In this document: positions 45,360 through 57,679 of the stretch, piece after piece
Layout of the letters: each line of letters starts with the position of its first letter
Numbering within the stretch: the stretch's first letter is position 1
Assembly (NCBI RefSeq): GCF_024139115.2
Contig: NC_085141.1
Coordinates: 370,163,925-370,227,924, forward strand
DNA length: 64,000 nt
Source: Armigeres subalbatus
Taxonomy: Eukaryota > Arthropoda > Insecta > Diptera > Culicidae
Direction of reading: 5' to 3'
Position numbers and translations under genes: made by a program
Notes under the pieces: model-generated
The model's input: the letters and a program-made list of their open reading frames with translations, nothing else
Told to the model about the DNA's origin: nothing
Database searches by the model: none

Positions 45360-46370
45360 AGTTTTTGGTTTAATGGTTTTCATCCTCGAGCAGCTGTGAA
45401 GAAGACGGCCACTCTCTAATATCACAGATCCGGGGTTATATAATCAAACTGGTGGTCTCACATGTACTATCACTACTCTACGGATGAATTTTAAACTTCA
45501 CAATATTTCAACATATTGGTTTCCAATCCCCGAACAACTTTGTAGAAAACGGCAATCTCTAAATCCCCCAGATCCCAAGATATGGAAGAACTGATATCTC
45601 ATATGCAGTAGCACCTCCTTGCGGATGAATTTTAAATTATTCTGTTTTTCAAAATATTTATTTCCAGTCCTCGAACAATTTTGTTGAAGACGGCAATTTT
45701 CTAAATTTCACAGATCCCGAAATATCGAACTAAACTGATCTCTCATATACAGTAGCGCCACCTTGCGGATGAATTCTAAACTAATTAGCTTCTCAACATA
45801 TTGGATTCCAATCCTCGAACAACTTTGTAGAAGACGGCAACTTTCTAAATCTCACAGATCCCGAGATATCGAAGAACTGATCTCTCATATACAGTAGCGC
45901 CGCCTTACGGTTCAATTCTGAACTAAACAGTTCATCAACATATGGGTTTCCAATGCTCGAACAACTTTATAGATAATGGCAACTTTACAAAACCAATAGT
46001 TCCTGAGATATCAAACCAAACTGATCTCTTATATACAGTAGTGCCACATTGCGGATGAATTTCAAACTAATTAGCTTCTCAACATATTGGATTCCAATCC
46101 ACGAACAACTTTGTAGGAGACGGCAACTTTCTAATTCCCACAGATCCCGAGATATCTAACCAAACTAATAACTCAAATACACTAGCGCCGCCTTACGGCT
46201 GAATTCTGAACTTAACAGTTTCTCAACATATTGGTTTCCAATCCTTGAACAACTTTGTAGAAGACGGAAATTTCCTAAATCCCATAGATCTCGAGATATC
46301 GAACCAAACTGGTATTTTCATGTACACTAGCGCCGCTCAGTGGGAGAATTCTAAATCAATTTTTTCTTGA
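45360..46370. repeat. Satellite array B, ~145-bp period, about 7 units
   Basis: Units contain TCTCATATACAGTAGCGCCG, CAACATATTGG, CCAATCCTCGAACAACTTTG, TAGAAGACGGCAACTTTCTA and CAGATCCCGAGATATCGAA. Distinct from array A. Confidence 0.9.
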
Positions 46371-46554
46371 CTCAGGGCCGCATGGGATTATAGATGAATT
46401 TAGATTTTTGTCAGAGTTTTTAGAGTTTTTAGACCAGCAGAAGATCCATTGGACTTAAAAAATGTCCTCAATGAGAGAATATATCCCCTTTATTATTTTC
46501 CCTAAAAAATCACGTTGATATCATTTGAATTGGCTTCATTATAACGGATTTTAG
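46371..46554. other. Satellite-edge sequence
   Basis: Non-coding AT-rich DNA between array B and the inverted SINE scrap. Confidence 0.4.
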
Positions 46555-46680
46555 GACTGTTGTACTTTTCACAACACGCGAGTTCTCGTGTTATGGAAGT
46601 TGAAGCGAGTAGCGGAAGGATAACTGTGAGAATCGTTTTGGTAGAAAGTGAAACACAGAAAGAACTAATTGAGCTTGAGC
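46555..46680 (-). repeat. SINE scrap, inverted, at the right edge of the satellite block
   Basis: GTTGTACTTTTCACAACACG is an inverted near-copy of 43,292-43,314, and CGTTTTGGTAGAAAGTGAAA is an inverted copy of the SINE body at 42,570-42,605. Confidence 0.65.
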
Positions 46681-47150
46681 TTGAGCGTGATTGACTGCTC
46701 GTAGCTCAGCTGTTTTTGCATAGGGAACCAACAGATGTTGGCTTGGGACTAGCACTCATCTTCAATACACAAGTACTGGTGATCTCATGTGTAAGGTCAT
46801 ACTGACGCCTGCCACGTCAGAATGCAAGTCAATGAAGGGGGAGGAAATGTTGATGCAATCACTCGCCCACTGCAAGCCGAATATACCTCTGCACTTGCCA
46901 CAAGTTCATGCGGAATTTGTTGGAATTTTTGGGTTAGGTTCGAGAGGCAAACGTCCGTCTTAGTTAACGAGCTGCCAATGTGATAGATAGGAGAAAGCAA
47001 CTGATGGATTTTCTAATTGGATGTAGGAAACGAGCTCTATAGTTCATTTCCAATTCTAGCAGATTACTGCTAGAATACTCAAGTTGAAGGTATAGGAATA
47101 GCAATGGAAACGGTATGGAAGTCCATTTCCAGTTCTAGCGATTGCTAGAA
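46681..47150. other. Unannotated interval
   Basis: GAGCTTGAGCTTGAGCGTGA at 46,673-46,692 is a short direct repeat. The rest is unmatched, without genes. Confidence 0.35.
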
Positions 47151-47164
47151 CATGAGAAATATAG

Positions 47165-47375
47165 AAAAAGATACAAAGTAGAAGAATGGAACGGACCTGG
47201 GATTGAACCCACGACCTCCTGCGTATGAGGCAGAAGCAGTAGCCATATGACTACCAAGCCCGTTCAGAAAGTGAACTAATATAGAAATACAAAGTAGGAA
47301 AGGGACGAGCCTGGAATTGAATCCACGACCTCCAGGCAAAATCGGTAGCCACTAGACCACCGAGCTCGTCAGCTT
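47165..47375 (-). repeat. Two tandem tRNA-derived SINE heads
   Basis: On the minus strand, two cloverleaf-like heads lie side by side: 47,185-47,268 (box A around TTGGTAGTCATATGGCTACT, box B GGGTTCAATCCC) and 47,298-47,372 (CGGTGGTCTAGTGGCTACCG, GGATTCAATTCC). The first loop region reads CTCATAC. Same family as 42,472. Confidence 0.75.
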
Positions 47376-47486
47376 TGGAAAAATTCAGAATATCTAAAAA
47401 AATAATGCAATAAAGTTGGAAGAAATTCTTGTAGAGAAAAATTTTAATTTAGCAGAAAATATAATAAAAAAAATATTTTGAGCTTT

Positions 47487-47706
47487 TTAGTGGAATGTCT
47501 TCACTTGTCATAAGACGAGTTAATACAATCCCATTGAATTCCACCACTTAATTGTATCTTCAGTGTCTCGTACTTGACTCGACTCGACTCGAGTCAAGTA
47601 CGAGACACTGAAGACGGCCTTACTGTTGAGGTCGAAATACGTATCTGTCAAGATACAATTAAGTGGCGGAATTCAATGGGATTGTATAAACTCGTCTTAT
47701 GACAAG
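47487..47706. mobile_element. Complete hairpin MITE, 220 bp
   Basis: Outer TTTAGTGGAATG, arms TCACTTGTCATAAGACGAGT and complement. The centre has a palindrome of TCAAGTACGAGACACTGAAG around CTCGACTCGAG. Best-preserved member of the family seen at 3637, 41,389 and 57,225. Confidence 0.85.
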
Positions 47707-48057
47707 AGAAAATATAAAATAAATCTTTAAAAGTGACGAATGCTTAGTAGTATTCCGAAAAAATGGTTTAAAATCTCTTTGAAACCGATTGATGTTTGTA
47801 ATTCGTACTATATATACCCCTAGCAGCACAATTCACGTTGATTTTGTTGAAACAACTCATATATGACTAAATTTAGTCGTATATGAGTATAATTGACTGA
47901 TTTGCAACATGTGTGTTGCTCGGGACTATTTTTAAGCAGACCAATCAACGTTTAAAATGCATTGATTTTTCAGGAAAAAGATTAGATTCTTTGAATCGGT
48001 TAATCGTGGCTGAAAATTATCGCGTGAAATAGCTAGTAATTGTTGCTCCATGATTTA

Positions 48058-49515
48058 TTTATTTATTCATTACCAGACTAAGGCCGGAGTGGCCTGTACT
48101 GCACAAAAAAGTCTTCTCCATTCATCTCGGTCCATGGCTGCACTTCGCCAACCACGCAGTCTGCGGAGGGTCCGCAAATCGTCCTCCACCTGATCGATCC
48201 ACCTTGCCCGCTGTGCACCTCGCCTTCTTGTTCCCATCGGATCGTTGTCGAGAACCATTTTCACCGGATTACTGTCCGACATTCTGGCTACGTGCCCGGC
48301 CCACCGCAGTCTTCCGATTTTCGCGGTGTGAACGATGGATGGTTCTCCCAACAGCTGATGCAACTCGTGGTTCATTCACCCCACCATAGATGGTACGCAG
48401 CACTTTCCTTTCAAAAACTCGCGTTGGGCCTCCACGAGCATCGTCCAGGTCCGTCCAGGTCCGTAGAGAACTACCGGTCTAATAAGCGTTTTGTAGATAG
48501 TCAGTTTGGTACGGCGGCGAACTCTATTCGATCGGAGCGTCTTGCGGAATCCAAAGTACGTACAATTTCCAGCCACTATGCGTCTTCGAATTTCTCTGCT
48601 GGTATCGTTATCGGCGTTCACCAGTGAGCCCAAGTACACGAGTTCTTCAACCACCTCGATTTCGTCACTACCGATAGAAACTCGTGGTGGGTGGTTTACA
48701 TTGACCTCTCTTGAGCCTCTTCCTATCATGTACTTCTTTTTCGACGTGTTGATGACTATTCCAATCCGTTAAGCTTCGCTTTTAAGTCTGATGTAGGCTT
48801 CCTCCATCCTCTCAAAGTTACGTGCCATGATATCAATGTCGTCGGCGAAACCAAATAACTGGACGGACTTCGTGAAAATCGTACCACTCGTGTCACTCCC
48901 TGCCCTTCGTATTACTCCCTCCAAAGCGATGTTGAATAGCAGACACGAAAGACCATCATCTTGCCGTAACCCTCTGCGCGTTTCGAAAGGACTCGAGAAT
49001 GCCCCTGAAACTCGAACTACGCACATCACCCGATCCATCGTCGCCTTGATCAACCGTATCAGTTTATCCGGAAATCCGTTTTCGTGCATTAGCTGCCATA
49101 GCTGGTCCCGATCGATTGTATCATATGTGGCTTTGAAGTCGATAAATAGATGATGTGTGGGCACGTTGTATTCGCGGCATTTCTGCAATACCTGACGTAT
49201 GGCGAACACCTGGTCTGTGTTAGAGCGTTCGCCCATAAATCCCGCCTGGTACTGCCCCACGAACTCTCTTGCAATTGGTGTTAGTCGGCGGCATAACATT
49301 TGGGAGAGTGCCTTGTAGGCCGCGTTCAGCAATGTGATTGCGCGGTAGTTGCTAAAATCCAGCTTATCGCCCTTTTTGTAGATGGGACACACGACACCTT
49401 CCATCCACTCCTGCGGCAGAACCTCATCCTCCCAAACCTTGGTAATCACCCAGTGCAGCGCTTTAGCCAGTGCCTCACCACCGTGTTTAAACAGCTCTCC
49501 TGGTAGTTGGTCCAT
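48058..49515 (-). pseudogene. RTE-clade LINE, 5'-truncated: RT and C-terminal region
   Basis: A 248-codon frame (48,769-49,515) begins in the RT fingers (Q-L-P-G-E-L-F-K-H-G-G). It contains N-Y-R-A-I-T-L-L-N, A-G-F-M-G-E-R-S-N-T-D-Q, G-L-R-Q-D-D-G-L-S-C-L and the catalytic F-A-D-D-I-D-I-M (F-A-D-D at 48,838-48,849). After an ochre stop at 48,769 the thumb follows (48,376-48,729: V-Y-L-G-S-L-V, R-P-V-V-L-Y-G). Then comes the C-terminal L-R-W-A-G-H-V-A-R-M domain with R-A-R-W-I-D-Q-V-E-D-D-L (48,070-48,375). The 3' end carries AATAAATAAATAA (48,053-48,068), an RTE-style tail. The endonuclease is absent: the copy is 5'-truncated at about 49,515. Confidence 0.9.
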
Positions 49516-52500
49516 ATTCCATTAAGTTTTATAAGCATTTTGAGAAAATTATAATTCTATCGAGAATTACTTTTCTCCGTTTTCAGGAGATCCCTATGAA
49601 ATCTATCTTCAGAATTTTGTGAAATTGCGGATCATAGGTATCGTACACTTAATACAGCCTAACTACCCCTGCCCCCATAAGTGCTTAACCTAATATAAGT
49701 CCTTAGAGATCTAATATGTGTACGGCTTCTCAGTGGTGTGTTGTGTGAAGAATTTTTTTCCTAGATTCCAGATATTTAACACTAAATCATTTCTATTATT
49801 TCTACGGCGCCACTCGTATACTGTAAGATGTGGGACTCTGGGTCCCCTTATTTCTGAACGGTACACAATTATGATGGCCTTAAAAATGGCCTCATGCAGC
49901 ACGGTCACCTTACAAAATTAAGTTATAATTTTTCAACTCGTTTCTGCGTGGAAGCCTCAATCGGCGTAAACTATTTCGTTGGAACTCATTATCTTGCAAC
50001 ACCTCGCCGTATTCTATAAATGAATTTATATTTATTTGAACATTCAATAAAATATGCCAGTTATGCCAGCGAAACTCTAAATTCAACCCATTAATTTTTT
50101 TCTCACCGATCATAAACTTCCAACTGTCGACTTCCAGATATGAATTATTACGTCCCGCCATCCGTGGCCTCCATTCAACGATTTTCACTTGTTTCTTCCG
50201 AATCCATCGGCGGCGACTGCCGGTCCGGGCAGCTCCAATTAAACCCACTAAAATTCGAAATTAGCCCTCGATCGCGCAATAACTAGAACGGAAGGCGCAT
50301 TTTCTGCTCCTCCCCATCGTCGCTTCCGAATTCGGTAGACCTTCTTTTCTTCCTTCCGGACTTCAACGATTGCGCCGCAGCCGCCCGTCGATACCGCCGA
50401 TGGTCACACACCGAAACCTAAACTCCGCTAATGGGAATCCGGACACCATCCGATCAGAGACCTGATGCGTGCATCGCCGCCGCGCGGGTGGTGGGGTTTT
50501 CGGCCTGGGGCGGAGGGCCAGCCGAAAGAGAACACAGGAAATTACGCACGGCGAAGAAGAGCATAAAAATCATGTAATGAAGGGTGCTTAATTTATTAAC
50601 ATAAATAAAATTATTTTGACCGCACGAGTGGCTATCGCATCGCATCACATCGGTTCGGAAGCCGCGCGCCGCTTAAGACGGGAAGCGATAGAAAGCCGGG
50701 CCCGCCCTCGTCTCTGCGCGAAACCGAAGAACCGTAACTAGTTGCGGTCTATAAAACTAATAAAATTAATAACAAAGCATGCCGAGTGATGAACCATAGG
50801 ATTAGTCGCGGCCAAAAATAAAAATTCCTTTGGCACTATCCTGCGTTTCATGTCCGATGCGTAAACCAACAAACAAGTGAAAAGTACTTTTCGTTTTGAT
50901 ATGTTTATTTTTGTTTTTACAGCTTGATTTATTGCTGTGCCACCTAACAAATGCAATTACCCCACTGCCTAGTATACTAGATTGTGATTCCATGCTTTTG
51001 AATAACTCATCCCCGAATAGCCGTAAATACAGGAAGCGAAATTTCATTCAACGATAGCATAAGCGATGTATTCTCGAAGCCACACCTGAACCTTAAAAAG
51101 TTATGTATACAATCTTGGCATACACAAAAAAGGATAAAGAAAAAAGAACACATAATTTTATTTCAAATATATTTTGGCAATCCTACGCCTTTGCTTGCAA
51201 GTCTCACTGGATATATTTCACAGAGCTTTTACTTAGCTTAGCACAAAGATCCTCTGAACTGGCCCAATAACAGTGGTTAGGTTTAGGAGAACTAAGCAGT
51301 CATTATTATTCCTATTATTACCGATGTATAAAATGACAGATTTTGACTTAACGATGAACTTATTTCCGCCGGAAAAATCAACAATAGGGTAAACGAACTT
51401 GATACTTGTCTTACTCTTAAAACGTGACTGGTGTTCCCGAATCCATGAATTAAATCACGGTGTATTTTTGCTGGTTCACGAATTAGGGAACGCTTTTTTT
51501 GCGTGTGTAAATTAATCTTCAGGCTATAACTTATGAACCCATTGCCAGATTTTATTTCTATTGACTATCAAAATTAGGATAAAAATCTACATTGTAGCAG
51601 TAGGTTCGAATAATTCTGCCATTGCAATTGATCCTTCCCCCTTCTTATTTAAGGCCAAATTTTCCCAAGGAACCCATATTTTCTGAAGCCCCTAACTATT
51701 TTTAAGTTGAAAAATATACGAGAAAGGCAAAAAAAAACTCGAAAAAATTAAAAAGTTCATAGTTTAATTTGGTTTAACATTCGCTTAATTTTAGACCAAC
51801 ATCATGTTGATGCGGAACACTTTTTCCTGTTTTGTTTTCAAATGCAGTTGTAAATGTAGATTTTCAAGAAAGTCAAAGAATTTTTTGAAAACAAGATATA
51901 TTTTTGACGGAAAACATCATATTTAGTGGTGTGTGAAATATAATCTATGGGGTTAATTTTGTATCGCAGATAAATGCACACGCATTGATAGGAACATCCT
52001 ATATCCTGTAACTTATACATAACATATTTTCCTCACAGTACAAATCAAATTTTGGACACCTTATTTCATGAAAACCCCCCATAGTTTAATAGTCAATTAT
52101 TCCCGCGGTCAAAGTTGGCGGCGACTATAAGCGCAAGGAGGATGCCCAGCAATGAAGTCCAAAAGAAAGATAGAGGCTAATATTATGGAATATGATCAAC
52201 ATCGTGTGTAGGTAACTATTTCGAGCGCCATCACCCCGCTATGCAACATTGTTAGCGAGGGTGAATCGAACTCCAATTTCGATGGAGGGTGAACGATAAG
52301 AAGGAGATCGGGTACTCTTCATGTTCGGCAGTTAGTTACAGCGGACCAACCTGTTGCTAAGGTGGGTGTATGTGACTACGTCAAATTTAAAACAAACTAA
52401 ACCGCTAACCGTGTGATTGAGAGAAAAAGGAACGCTGTTAGATTGGGACTTTATGGTTGATTAAAATCTAGTGTAGTCGAGTCTAGTCCACACATACACA

Positions 52501-52565
52501 ACCAGTTCATGAAATCATGGAAAGTAATAGATTCGACTGTATCTATCACTTTTCTTGTCAATATT
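49516..52565. other. Long interval without identified genes
   Basis: Mostly AT-rich. 50,270-50,740 is GC-richer, with no convincing exon (a 64-codon minus frame only). GTTCCCGAATCCATGAA and TTCACGAATTAGGGAAC (51,432-51,490) form a small imperfect stem. I see no transposon ends or RNA genes. Confidence 0.4.
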
Positions 52566-52574
52566 CGTGTTGAT

Positions 52575-52855
52575 TTCTTCTTCTTCTTATTGGCATTACA
52601 TCCCCACACTGGGACAGAGCCGCCTCGCAGCTTAGTGTTCATTAAGCACTTCCACAGTTATTAACAGCGAGGTTTCTAAGCCAAGTTACCATTTTTGCAT
52701 TCGTCTATCATGAGGCTAACACGATGAAACTTTTATGCCCAGGGAAGTCGAGACAATTTCCAATCCGAAAATCGGGAATCGAACCCAGCCACCCTCAGCA
52801 TGGTCTTGCTTTGTAGCCGTGCGTCTTACCACACGGCTAAGGAGTGCCCCAGGAG
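52575..52855 (-). repeat. SINE copy 3 (Feilai-like), complete with target duplication
   Basis: Full unit: tail TTCTTCTTCTTATTGGC at the left, tRNA-like head at the right (box B complement GGGAATCGAACCC, box A region complement near ACACGGCTAAGG). CGTGTTGAT flanks both sides (52,566-52,574 and 52,856-52,864). This copy gives the undisturbed head used to interpret 57,342-62,061. Confidence 0.9.
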
Positions 52856-52864
52856 CGTGTTGAT

Positions 52865-53575
52865 AATCCTCCGTAAATCTGAGCCAATTTGCTTAGTCAA
52901 GCATAAGCCGTTTTACGTTTGTATGGAAGCTTGTACAACAAAATAAACCTTCTATTAAACTTACAACAGCGCCTCCCCACCAAGCGCCAACGAAAATAGA
53001 ACCAATATAGTTAAAAGCAACACTCTTGAGCCCTCACTCAACAAAAACGCACCTTGGTTCTTGCCTATCTTTTCAAACGGACCGAAGTAACAATTATAAA
53101 AAAAAAGTTTTATACTACAATCAACAACTTCCATAATGATCTGTTAATTGTAGTACGCAACTCGATTTAAAAAAAAATGTTGTTTAGGTCCCTTTGAAAA
53201 GTTAAGCGAGAATCTTTCTTTTCATTACTCAGTACAGTGTTGACCCGATTTTGTCACTCCCCGATTCTGTTTTCCCCCGATTTTGTCCACCGCACGGTTT
53301 TAGAGTCCCTTCCCGATTTTGACAACACGACCGGATTTTAATGTTTCCAAAATGGGGATGTTTCCAAAAACGAGGAAAAAAATTTCATACGAAATTTCAA
53401 TTTTTTTTGTTTGCGTGATTGAAGCTAAATACTTAGAATATGTGCTACAAAGTATGTGGAGTGTGTTTAAATGATGCACGTGCATCATAATTGACATTTT
53501 TGATATATTATTCATAACTCGGAGTATGTAGTTCAAACAAAATTGAAGCAAACTCAAGAATGGTAATCAAACGAT
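52865..53575. other. Mostly unannotated; possible transposon terminus
   Basis: CAGTGTTGACCCGATTTTGT at 53,233 followed by repeated CCGATTTTGT looks like one end of a DNA transposon, but the partner end was not found before the LINE at 53,576. ACTACAATCAACA/TGTTAATTGTAGT (53,115 and 53,142) is a short stem. Confidence 0.4.
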
Positions 53576-56500
53576 TATTATTTATTTATTCAGGCTAAGG
53601 CCGAAGTGGCCTGTGCGGTATATAAGAGTCTTCTCCATTCGGCTCGGTCCATGGCTACACGTCGCCAACCACGCAGTCTACGGAGGGTCCGCAAGTCATC
53701 TTCCACCTGATCGATCCACCTTGCCCGCTGCGCACCTCGCCTTCTTGTGCCCGTCGGATCGTTGTCGAGAACCATTTTCACCGGGTTACTGTCCGACATT
53801 CTGGCTACGTGCCCGGCCCATCGCAGTCGTCCGATTTTCGCGGTGTGAACGATGGATGGTTCTCCCAACAGCTGATGCAATTCGTGGTTCATTCGCCTCC
53901 TCCACGTACCGTCCGCCATCTGCACCCCACCATAGATGGTACGCAGCACTTTCCTTTCGAAAATTCCAAGTGCGCGTTGGTCCTCCACGAGCATCGTCCA
54001 GGTCTCGTGTCCGTAGAGGACTACCGGTCTAATGAGCGTTTTGTAGATTGTCAGTTTGGTACGGCGGCGAACTCTATTCGATCGGAGCGTCTTGCGGAGT
54101 CCAAAGTACGTACGATTTCCAGCCACTATGCGTCTCCGAATTTTTCTGCTGGTGTCACCAGTCACCAGTGAGCCCAAGTACCCAAATTCTTCTACCACCT
54201 AGATTTCGTCACCACCGATGCCAACTTGTCTTCTCTTGAACCTCTTCCTATCATGTACTTCGTCTTCGACGTGTTGATGACTAGTCCGATCCGCTTTGCT
54301 TCCCTCTTCAGTCTGATGTAGACTTCCTCCATCTTTTCAAAGTTACGTGCCATAATATCTATGTCGTCGGCGAAGCCAAATAGCTGGACGGACTTATTGA
54401 AAATTGTACCACTCGTGTTAATCCCTGCTCTTCGTATTACCCCTTCCAAAGCGATGTTGGATAGCAAACACGAAAGACCATCACCTTGCCGTAACCCTCT
54501 GCGCGAGAATGCCCCTGAAACTCGAACTACTCACATCACCCGATCCATTGTCCTCTTGATCAACCGTTCGTGCTTTAGCTGCCATAGATGATCTCGATCG
54601 ATCGTATCATATGCGGCTTTGAAGTCAATGAATAGTTGATGTGGGCACGTTGTATTCGCGGTATTTCTGCAGTACTTGGCGAATGGCGAACACCTGGTCC
54701 GTGGTGGAGCGTTCGCCCATAAAACCCGCCTGGTACTGCCCCACGAACTCCCTTGCAGTTGGTGCTAGTCGACGGCATAAAATTTGGGAGAGTACCTTGT
54801 AGGCGGCGTTGCGCAATGTGATTGCGCGGTAGTCGCTACAATCCAGCTTATCGCCCTTTTTGTAGATGGGACACACGACACCTTCCATCCACTCCTGCGA
54901 CAAAACTTCCTCCTCTCAAATCTTGGTAATGACCCAGTGCAGCGCTCTAGCCAGTGCCTCACCACCGTGTTTAAATAGCTCTCCTGGTAGTTGGTCAACC
55001 CCAGGGGCTTTGTTGTTCTTCAGCCGGCCAATTTCCTCCTGGATTTCCTGGAGATCCGGAGCCGGTAAGATTATGTCCTGCGCGCGTTCTCCCAGGTCCA
55101 TCACTATACCGCTATCTTCGTCTGCCACATCGCCATTCAGGTGTTCTTCGTAGTGCTGCCGCCACCTTTGGATCACCTCACGCTCGTTCGTAAGAAGGTT
55201 CCCGTTTATGTCCTTACACATATCAGGCTGTGGCACGTGGCCCTTACGTGAACGGTTTAACTTCTCATAGAACTTTCGTGTGTTATTAGCGCGGTACAGT
55301 TGCTCCATTTCTTCACGGTCTCGATCTTCCTGCTGGCATTTTTTCCTTAGGAAAATCGAGTTTTGTCTGTTCTGCGCCTGTTTATATCGTGCCTCGTTCT
55401 CCCTCGTGCGGTGTTGCAGTAATCTCGCCCATGCTGCATTCTTCTCTTCCACTAACTGCTCACATTCGCCGTCATACCAGTCGTTTCTCTGATCCGGCGG
55501 CACCGTGCCAAGTGCAGCGGTTGCGGTGCTACCAATGGCGGATCGAATATCTCTCCAGTCATCTTCAAAAGACGCTGCGCCTAGCTGCTCTTCCGTTGGA
55601 AGTACCATTTCCAGCTGCTGCGCGGATTCTTGGGCTAGTCTACCGTCTTGTAGCCGCCCAATGTTAAGCCGCGGCGTCCGACTTCGAAGCGTGTTGTACA
55701 CCGTCGAGAGTTTTGAGCGCAGGCATACTGCAACGAGGTAGTGGTCGGATTCAATATTCGCACTGCGGTAAGTGCGGACGTTCGTGATGTCGGAGAAGAA
55801 TTTACCGTCGATTAGAACGTGGTCGATTTGGTTTTCCGTTTCTTGGTTAGGTGATCTCCATGTGGCCTTGTGGATATTTTTGCGGGGAAAGAAGATGCTT
55901 CGGACTACCATTCCGCGGGAGGCTGCGAAGTTTATGCATCGTTGGCCGTTGTCATTCGATACGGTGTGCAGACTATCCGGTCCGATGACCGGTCTATACA
56001 TTTCCTCCCTTCCTACCTGTGCGTTCATGTCACCGATGACGATTTTGACGTCCCGCAGTGGGCATCCATCGTATGTCCGCTTCAGCTGTGCACAGAATGC
56101 TTCTTTCTCGTCGTCGGGTCTCTCTTCGTGTGGGCAGTGCACGTTGATGATGCTATAGTTGAACAAACGGCCTTTTATCCTCAGCTTGCACATCCTTGCG
56201 TTGGTTGGCTGTCACCCAATCACGCGTTGGCGCATCTTACCCAGCACCCAGAAGGTAGCCGCTCGATGCCCGCTTTTCCACACTTTCTGTCTTGTCCAGC
56301 AAATATCCTGCAGCGCCACGACGTCGAAGTTGCGGGGATGTAATTCATCGTAGATCATCCTGTCGCAACCTGCGAAACCTAGCGACTTGCAATTCCATGT
56401 TCCAAGCTGCGGGGATGTAATTCATCGTAGATCATCCTGTCGCAACCTGCGAAACCTAGCGACTTGCAATTCCATGTTCCAAGCTTCCAATCGTGATCCT

Positions 56501-56582
56501 GTATTCGTCGCCTAGGTCTTTGCTGATTATATCGAGTCGCATTATTGTTCGTAATTATTGGTTTTAGCGTCCCACCTAACAC
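53576..56582 (-). pseudogene. Near-complete RTE-clade LINE (endonuclease + RT)
   Basis: The best preserved LINE here. From high to low coordinates: endonuclease start (W-K-L-G-T-W-N-C-K-S-L, near 56,490); a 425-codon frame (54,916-56,193) with endonuclease core (I-V-I-G-D-M-N-A-Q, Y-D-G-E-C-E-Q-L), linker and RT fingers (N-N-K-A-P-G-V-D-Q-L-P-G-E); then RT. A TGA at 54,913-54,915 replaces the Trp seen in the sister copy (V-W-E). A 2-nt loss near 54,640 and a deletion near 54,510 shift frame. F-A-D-D is at 54,363-54,374. The C-terminal 202-codon frame (53,590-54,198) ends in the L-R-W-A-G-H-V-A-R-M domain. The tail TTATTATTTATTTATT at 53,576 (minus-strand AATAAATAA) fits RTE. Single-ORF architecture supports the clade. 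Confidence 0.92.
56333..56487. repeat. 77-bp direct tandem duplication in the RTE endonuclease start
   Basis: GCGGGGATGTAATTCATCGT through TTCCATGTTCCAAGCT occurs twice back to back (about 56,333-56,410 and 56,411-56,487), almost identical. It disrupts the endonuclease frame. Confidence 0.9.
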
Positions 56583-57220
56583 CAGGACTTGGGCTTGTGC
56601 GCTTTGAGCGGCACACGGTCGCTTTGGTGGGGCCTACTTGCGGATACATGCAGCTTTTTATAGAGGTTTAACAGGGCCCACTGTCAAACCACACCACATC
56701 CTAGGCAAGCCCCACAACTCGCAGATGGCCTGGGGAGGGATCGTCAAGCCCTTGGACATATTTCCTGCTGCCCACGATTTTTTTGATATTAATATTTATT
56801 TTTTACAACACCGACCACACAACCCCCTCCCCCACCCACACGCTTGCCCCTTCGGCGACCAGTAGAACAAAAAGTTAATTAAATAAATAACGGCCTTATT
56901 CCAGTTTAAAAAAAGAGATTGGAAGCATTTTATCATCCCACCACGGCGATTGAGTGTGTGTGTGTATCCACGGTTAAAGGCAAGGTGACTTTCTACATGT
57001 ACTTGTTGGATTGAATAGCTGTGAACATTGGCAAGTTTCTTAACATTTGTCGTATTTTTCAGAGACCTTCATATTAAATAATCTTGAACTAACTTAATCG
57101 ATCCTTGATCTAGCTCCAAGAACATGAATCTCGATTTTATTATCACTTGCACCGACACTTAGTAAGCAGCTTCGTTGTCGATTCGTGTTCGCTTTTGATA
57201 ATAAAATAGTAAAAAACATG
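56583..57220. other. LINE 5' flank and dispersed-repeat tail
   Basis: 56,583-56,765 may be the 5' UTR of the RTE copy. 56,775-56,895 carries the C-rich end of the 16.4-kb repeat (CCCTTCGGCGACCAGTAGAA). The remainder is unmatched. Confidence 0.5.
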
Positions 57221-57679
57221 TCAGGATGTTATCTTTGCAGATACGTATTTCGGCCTCAACTGTGAGGCCGTCTTCAGTGTCTCGTACTTGACTCGACTTG
57301 ATGGAAATGGAAAGTACTAAACCCGTCTTAGACGGTTGAATCTTCCTCTTCTTATTGGCATTACATCCCCACACTGGGACAGAGCCGCCTCGCAGCTTAG
57401 TGTTCATTAAGCGCTTCCACAGTTATTAACTGCGAGGTTTCTTAGCCAAGTTACCATTTTTGCATTCGTATATCATGAGGCTAACACGATGATACCTAAT
57501 GCCCAGGGAAGTCGAGACAATTTCCAATCCGAAAATTGCATAGACCGGCACCGGGAATCGAACCCAGCCACCCTCAGCATAGTCTTGCTTTGTAGCCGCG
57601 CGTCTTACCGCACGGCTAATGTTGACGCAGAAATGGTGAACTGTTTGTCAAGAGGAGGTGTAAGGAAAAGGCGTTCCGT

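Noticed and set aside
43570..46370. CRISPR array
   Set aside because: Units are whole satellite monomers with no constant-repeat/variable-spacer pattern, and the organism is a eukaryote.
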